A program made the position numbers and the translations under genes. From contig JALLAP010000598.1 of assembly GCA_036939355.1 (NCBI GenBank), positions 1 through 16,765 on the forward strand: a stretch of DNA of 16,765 nucleotides, read 5' to 3'. The stretch is from Thalassiosira profunda. Lineage: Eukaryota; Bacillariophyta; Thalassiosirophyceae; Thalassiosirales; Thalassiosiraceae. Positions within the stretch are counted from its first letter, which is position 1, and each line of letters begins with the position of its first letter. The notes under the pieces were generated by a model. That model saw only the letters and a program-made list of their open reading frames with translations. It searched no databases and was not told where the DNA came from. This document shows positions 14,993-16,765 of the stretch, in pieces.

Positions 14993-15598
14993 ATGAAGAC
15001 TTCTCTCGCCCTCGTCGCCGCCTCCCTGGCTTCGGCCTCGGCCTTCGTCCCGGCGCCCAAGGCGCCCCAGACCACCCAGCTCAACGAGTCCCTTTTCTCC
15101 AAGCTCTCCAACCTCGACCTCTGGGCCCCCGTCGCCGACTCGAACGAATACGGCGCCCGCGCGAAGAAGAACCTCAAGACCGGCACCCTCACCGAGAAGT
15201 CGTACGTTCCCACCGGCCTCACCAAGGCGCAGTACGAGAAGATCCGGTCCGACGCCGACGCCAAGAAGGCCGCCAACTACAAGAAGAACGTGGCCAAGGC
15301 GGGCGTGTTCATGGACTACACGGAATTCTACACGAAGCGCGGATCGGACGAGAACGGCGCCTGGATGAAGCTTCCCAACCTCGGCCACCGCATGGCCAAG
15401 ACGTGAGTGCTTCTATCTCATATCGAAGTGCGGACATCGTTTGCTCGTTGCATCCCATCTCACATATCATCTGAACACACTTGTCGTTGCAGCAAGTACG
15501 ATTGGTCGGGAGAGAATGCCGACGAGCCCGTCTGGACCGGCGTCAGCGCCAAGAAGAAGGCGCCCGCCAAGAAGGGCTTTACTTTCGGAAAGAAGTAA
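14993..15598 (+). CDS. Plastid-targeted protein of unknown function, 171 aa, two exons (14993-15402, 15493-15598)
   Basis: The ATG at 14993 gives a signal peptide followed directly by ASAFVP (A15-S16-A17-F18), the bipartite import signal that diatoms use to send nuclear-encoded proteins into the plastid. The mature protein starts near F18 and is about 154 residues, basic, with many Lys and Tyr. It includes LDLWAPVADS, YEKIRSDADAKKAANYKK, FMDYTEFYTKRGSDENGAW and KYDWSGENADEPVWTG, and ends in a Lys-rich tail (KKAPAKKGFTFGKK). No transmembrane helix is visible past the targeting region. The small, basic, highly structured composition would suit a thylakoid-complex or stromal accessory protein, but this is a guess. 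Splicing restores the frame across codon 137. Confidence 0.78.
15403..15492 (+). other. Intron of the plastid protein gene (90 bp)
   Basis: The donor is GTGAGT and the acceptor TCGTTGCAG, phase 2, splitting the Thr codon AC|C. Without splicing the frame ends at TGA two codons after AAG. Confidence 0.85.
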
Positions 15599-15944
15599 AC
15601 GGCTTTCGTTTGCCATGGCTGATGCGCATTGCTATTTCTGCCGAGGACGAGGCGACGGAAAGAGAGCTCTCTTGATGAACGTTTAGAGAACCGAAGCTGA
15701 TAATACTGGGCAAGAAGGTTCTGCGCTGCTGGGTTGCATATCAATCGTTGCTGATGGCAGACTATCTGCTCGCTGAAGATTTCATCTTCTTTTACTACTG
15801 TTATGCATCCGTCTAGTTGCCATAGAGTCGACAGGAGCTGGTTGCTTTCGTCAACTTCTTTCATTTCATTTCATATTTCGCCCCAATCGTTCCCCCCTCC
15901 TCCCACGTTGGCCCCAACCCCAAGTGCCCAGCCGCCAGCCTCGC
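15599..15944. other. Convergent 3' intergenic region
   Basis: 346 bp lie between two convergent stop codons (15598 plus, 15945 minus), presumably both 3' UTRs. It contains short pyrimidine-rich runs (CATTTCATTTCATATTTCG, then CCCCCCTCCTCCC). No gene, RNA or repeat is supported. Confidence 0.5.
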
Positions 15945-16765
15945 CTAGTCCACCGGTAGGTCGGCGTACCCGTTGTACTCGTCATCAGAGACGTTCCGAA
16001 TGTAGCGGTGGTATGCCGGGTTCTCTCTCCACCTCGGCTTGATATCCGCCCATCCGTGGAGCCAGAATGCATCGATTGGATTGCCATCGGCGTCCAACAT
16101 GCCCTCCCCAATCCCCTCGGAGTCGAAGTGAAACCGATCTGCCTCCACGATCATTTCGGCTTTCAACAACACGTAGTTTTTGCCAGGGTTGTTGGCTAGT
16201 CCGCAGTATTGGCTGGGATACTTGATGCGGATCATCCCATTTGCCCCCAAAGTGGCATTGGTCAAGTCGCTGAACCGATGCACGGCCCGAGGGGCGCCGC
16301 CCTCGACGTGCTCAAAAACAACGTATTTCTTGTTGGGGTGATTTCGATTTGCTCCTGCGGCTAGGACACGCTGATGCAGAGTCTGCAGCATCCTGTCCCT
16401 CTCCGGGCGATTGTCCGCAATGTCCTGCTCGATCGTCGCCATCTCCTCTTCGTTCCACTCAGATAGGACCGCGAAGTTGTATGCAGGCACCACGGGTCCG
16501 TTTCTCACGCGGGAAAGGTTGCGTACACCGACGCCAGCCTGCCCTGCTGCGCGGATGGTATCAATCGTTGGGTACCCCTCGTTGCCCACGCCGATGTTCG
16601 TCCAGACCGACGGCTCTGCACCATTCATTGATGCGCACACGAGGAGCGGCACACGCCCATTGGCGGTGCGCACCAAAATCCGTTCGCGGCACCTCTCCCT
16701 CCACAGTTCATCGGCCCTCTCTCGCATTCTCTCAACAGCAGCATCCCCCAAGGTTTCGATGTCCT
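15945..16765 (-). CDS. Unrecognised protein, partial (N-terminus beyond right edge)
   Basis: The minus-strand frame is open from the right edge to TAG at 15947-15945, at least 272 codons, with no stop. No ATG can be fixed as the start because the frame continues past the edge (ETLGDAAVERMRERADELW). The visible part has a basic, Arg-rich helical start, a helical segment at mid-length (EEEMATIEQDIADNRPERDR), and a strand-rich C-terminal half with KKYVVFEHVEGG, NYVLLKAEMIVEADRF and AFWLHGWADIKPRW. No signal peptide or membrane helix is visible. I do not recognise the family. The length without stops and the ordinary composition support a real gene. Confidence 0.68.
   Translation of the reverse strand, partial: DIETLGDAAVERMRERADELWRERCRERILVRTANGRVPLLVCASMNGAEPSVWTNIGVGNEGYPTIDTIRAAGQAGVGVRNLSRVRNGPVVPAYNFAVLSEWNEEEMATIEQDIADNRPERDRMLQTLHQRVLAAGANRNHPNKKYVVFEHVEGGAPRAVHRFSDLTNATLGANGMIRIKYPSQYCGLANNPGKNYVLLKAEMIVEADRFHFDSEGIGEGMLDADGNPIDAFWLHGWADIKPRWRENPAYHRYIRNVSDDEYNGYADLPVD

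Overview
This window looks like nuclear DNA of a microalga with secondary plastids, most likely a centric diatom of the Thalassiosira type. Four signs point that way. Introns are short (65-98 bp) and GT-AG, and all four donors read GTGAGT or GTGAGC. One protein carries an N-terminal signal peptide ending in an ASAF-type plastid-import motif (ASAFVP). Coding regions are GC-rich and sit in compact divergent or convergent pairs. A MYND-finger protein and a piggyBac-like transposase are also present. No bacterial operon structure, tRNA, rRNA or CRISPR array was seen. The species assignment is an inference.

Layout. 1-828 (+): 3' end of an ABHD17-like alpha/beta hydrolase with a glutamine-rich tail, artificially frameshifted by an assembly gap (single N at 607 between two 72-bp copies). 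971-2995 (-): 674-aa MYND-finger protein, convergent with the first gene. 3581-4702 (-): 373-aa protein of unknown function with a Lys/Arg/Glu tandem repeat. About 5360-5862: two pentanucleotide (CGCAT)n arrays framed by perfect hairpins, about 290 bp apart. 6061-10356: a piggyBac-type DNA transposon with matching terminal inverted repeats, an intact two-exon 938-aa transposase, and about 1 kb of unexplained sequence between the transposase and the right end. 10482-12615 (+): RING-like, SUMO-interacting-motif and Tudor-like protein, beginning only 126 bp beyond the transposon end. It has one intron and a second assembly duplication around an N at 11230. 12809-13353 (-): small secreted Cys-rich protein, probably GPI-anchored. 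13603-14496 (+): four-helix membrane protein sharing a 249-bp divergent promoter region with the previous gene. 14993-15598 (+): plastid-targeted 171-aa protein of unknown function. 15945-16765 (-): unrecognised protein running off the right edge.

The genes do not form one pathway. The strongest integrated story is the transposon and its close neighbour. An apparently intact piggyBac-like element (D465/D566/D692, C-terminal Cys-rich domain, inverted ends) lies directly upstream of a gene whose product has chromatin-reader-like and SUMO-related features. The element lacks a visible TTAA duplication. Its right end sits inside a short palindrome next to a second perfect palindrome, which is the least explained structure in the window.
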